From Thermoproteota archaeon (GTDB taxonomy: Archaea > Thermoproteota > Thermoprotei > Thermoproteales > Thermocladiaceae): a DNA stretch of 6,332 nt. Below, piece by piece: positions 5,539 to 6,332 of the stretch (position 1 is the first letter of the stretch; each line of letters opens with the position of its first letter). The DNA lies in the NCBI GenBank assembly GCA_013153895.1, contig JAADDN010000035.1:1-6332 (forward strand), in the 5' to 3' direction. The notes beneath the pieces are model-generated. The model was not told where the DNA came from and did no database searches. It was given only the letters and a program-made list of their open reading frames with translations. Position numbers and translations under genes: made by a program.

Positions 5539-6045
5539 ATGGCTGAGCTTGCTGAAGCTGTCAGGATCGATCCAGAGTACTTTATGCGTCTCATGCGTAG
5601 AGGTAGTAGAGTCTGTAAAGGAATGATGTTTTTCCTCACATTAATGATGTTGATATTAGCAGTAGCCTGTGCCTCAATACCTCTCCTGCCTGGTCTCATA
5701 TTCTTCGGCTATTATATACCCTGGATGGGAATATTCTACTACGCGTATAAGATATATGACTTCTGTCTTAGAAAAGTTCGTGAAGGACAGGGCGAGAAGC
5801 TTGCTCAGTTCCTGGAGAAGCTTGAGCTTAGGAGAAGAATAGAGGCATCACCATACGAGAACCAGCCTAGCATCATAATAGTGATACCACCAGTAGTACT
5901 TCCAGGATCACCAACAGAACTCGCAGCATTACTATACCTACTACCATTCGCAGGATACTTACTAACATTAAAAACAAGAGAAACATATCTAGACCTAGTA
6001 AAACACTTCCAAGAAACCAACCCCTCCCCAACCCAGACCAAGTAA
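5539..6045 (+). CDS. small multi-pass membrane protein
   Basis: A 168-residue protein I do not recognise. A soluble, partly acidic N-terminus (1-27) is followed by two adjacent hydrophobic segments at ~28-50 and ~51-72, separated by a Pro-containing turn (LLPG). A charged helical stretch (77-103, KVREGQGEKL...) comes next. A proline-rich hydrophobic part (111-123, IIIVIPPVVLPG) leads to a last helix at ~126-145, and the tail is polar. Three membrane passes are likely. The ATG fits the promoter spacing. The gene converges with the partial minus-strand gene downstream. Codon choice shifts along the gene: the last ~65 codons end almost only in A or C. A minus-strand frame opposite its 3' part (5805-6056) is a shadow. 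Confidence 0.75.
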   Translation: MAELAEAVRIDPEYFMRLMRRGSRVCKGMMFFLTLMMLILAVACASIPLLPGLIFFGYYIPWMGIFYYAYKIYDFCLRKVREGQGEKLAQFLEKLELRRRIEASPYENQPSIIIVIPPVVLPGSPTELAALLYLLPFAGYLLTLKTRETYLDLVKHFQETNPSPTQTK

Positions 6046-6053
6046 ATACATCT

Positions 6054-6154
6054 CATTTATAAATGGGTTCCATTTACACGACAACTTTAACAGCCATTAA
6101 AGACTTCGCTAATGGCTATTAAATATTTCAGGCTGCTGAAAGAACTCTTTCAGC
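6054..6154. repeat. cluster of inverted repeats between convergent genes
   Basis: Three elements lie in a row. CATTTATAAATG (6054-6065) is a perfect 12-bp palindrome. AGCCATTA (6092-6099) pairs with TAATGGCT (6110-6117) over a 10-nt loop. GCTGAAAG (6135-6142) pairs with CTTTCAGC (6147-6154) over a 4-nt loop, with extra copies TTTCAG (6127) and TGAAAG (6159) able to form alternative stems. The 176 bp between the stops hold no gene, and the hairpins may mark the 3' ends of the two facing transcripts. Confidence 0.5.
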
Positions 6155-6183
6155 AAGATGAAAGATATTACCAACATAGAATC

Positions 6184-6228
6184 CCAATAGTATAGAGATC
6201 CTCTGTATATAGAGGTTCTCTTTATTGG
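6184..6228 (-). terminator. long hairpin at the 3' end of the minus-strand gene
   Basis: Both ends read CCAATA/TATTGG. Inside, AGAGA/TCTCT and CCTCT/AGAGG continue the stem with a 3-nt bulge and single mismatches around a ~6-nt loop. It begins within the last codons of the partial minus-strand gene, so it would sit across its stop codon. A 3'-end processing or stabilising stem is likely; no strong T-run follows on the minus strand. Confidence 0.4.
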
Positions 6229-6332
6229 TTTCTATTTCCAATTCTATCTCTAAATCTTTCTAATGTTCTAACTAGTATGCGTGTTGCTTCTTCAGCTGTA
6301 CAAAATATGTAACACACTATACCCTGAGCAAT
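6222..6332 (-). CDS. 3' end of a minus-strand gene (partial)
   Basis: From the right window edge the minus strand is open for 36 codons to a TAA at 6222-6224, ending in AEEATRILVRTLERFRDRIG and NRNQ. The composition is like a real protein: a hydrophobic strand (GIVCYIF) followed by a long amphipathic helix rich in Arg, Glu and Leu. The start lies outside the window. The fragment is too short for me to name the family. It converges on the membrane protein gene at 5539-6045. Confidence 0.65.
   Translation of the reverse strand: MAQGIVCYIFCTAEEATRILVRTLERFRDRIGNRNQ

Noticed and set aside
5517..5699. 60-codon minus-strand frame
   Set aside because: It is antisense to the start and first membrane helix of the gene at 5539, with no promoter or protein-like pattern of its own.
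5805..6056. Minus-strand frame opposite the small membrane protein
   Set aside because: It overlaps the better supported gene at 5539-6045 and owes its openness to that gene's A/C-ending codons.

Overview
The window looks like chromosomal DNA of a hyperthermophilic archaeon, most likely a crenarchaeote of the Thermoprotei/Desulfurococcales type. The evidence is the heavy use of AGA/AGG and ATA codons, TATA-like boxes 20-35 bp before start codons, near-absent Shine-Dalgarno sites at most genes, membrane proteins without bacterial-type signals, and an Fe-S-rich gene pair typical of anaerobic archaea. This is inference from sequence style; no rRNA or other marker gene is present.

Layout. Positions 1-2280 (plus strand) hold the last codons of an upstream gene, a DUF2284-type cysteine-rich protein (54-1124) and a radical SAM/SPASM enzyme (1171-2280). 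The last two probably form a functional pair in Fe-S or peptide/cofactor chemistry. A 193-bp gap with no convincing feature separates them from a convergent two-gene operon on the minus strand (4203 down to 2474). Its first gene encodes a dCTP deaminase/dUTPase-fold protein whose catalytic residues appear to be replaced. The second overlaps it by 4 bp and encodes a two-TM, coiled-coil membrane protein.

Positions 4204-4811 lie between divergent genes and hold no gene I can support. They carry four related palindromes about 100-120 bp apart. Each has a 9-nt loop starting GGATG on one strand and closing ACC/GGT pairs, while the stem sequences differ between copies with compensating changes. The fourth copy has its loop inverted although its flanking repeat is not. 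Next comes a set of three CATTCTTA half-sites, just upstream of the promoter of a plus-strand gene for a membrane-anchored, cysteine-rich extracytoplasmic protein (4812-5444).

A GC-rich hairpin follows that gene's stop codon directly and resembles right ends of IS200/IS605-type elements, but no transposase or tnpB is present. A small multi-pass membrane protein (5539-6045) follows, then a hairpin-rich stretch between convergent genes, and the C-terminal end of a minus-strand gene that runs off the window (6222-6332).

The two most interesting items are the hairpin family at 4301-4673 and the adjacent minus-strand operon of a catalytically altered nucleotide-deaminase fold with a membrane partner. 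The latter has the shape of a sensor/effector pair, but its role in defence or nucleotide sensing is only a hypothesis.
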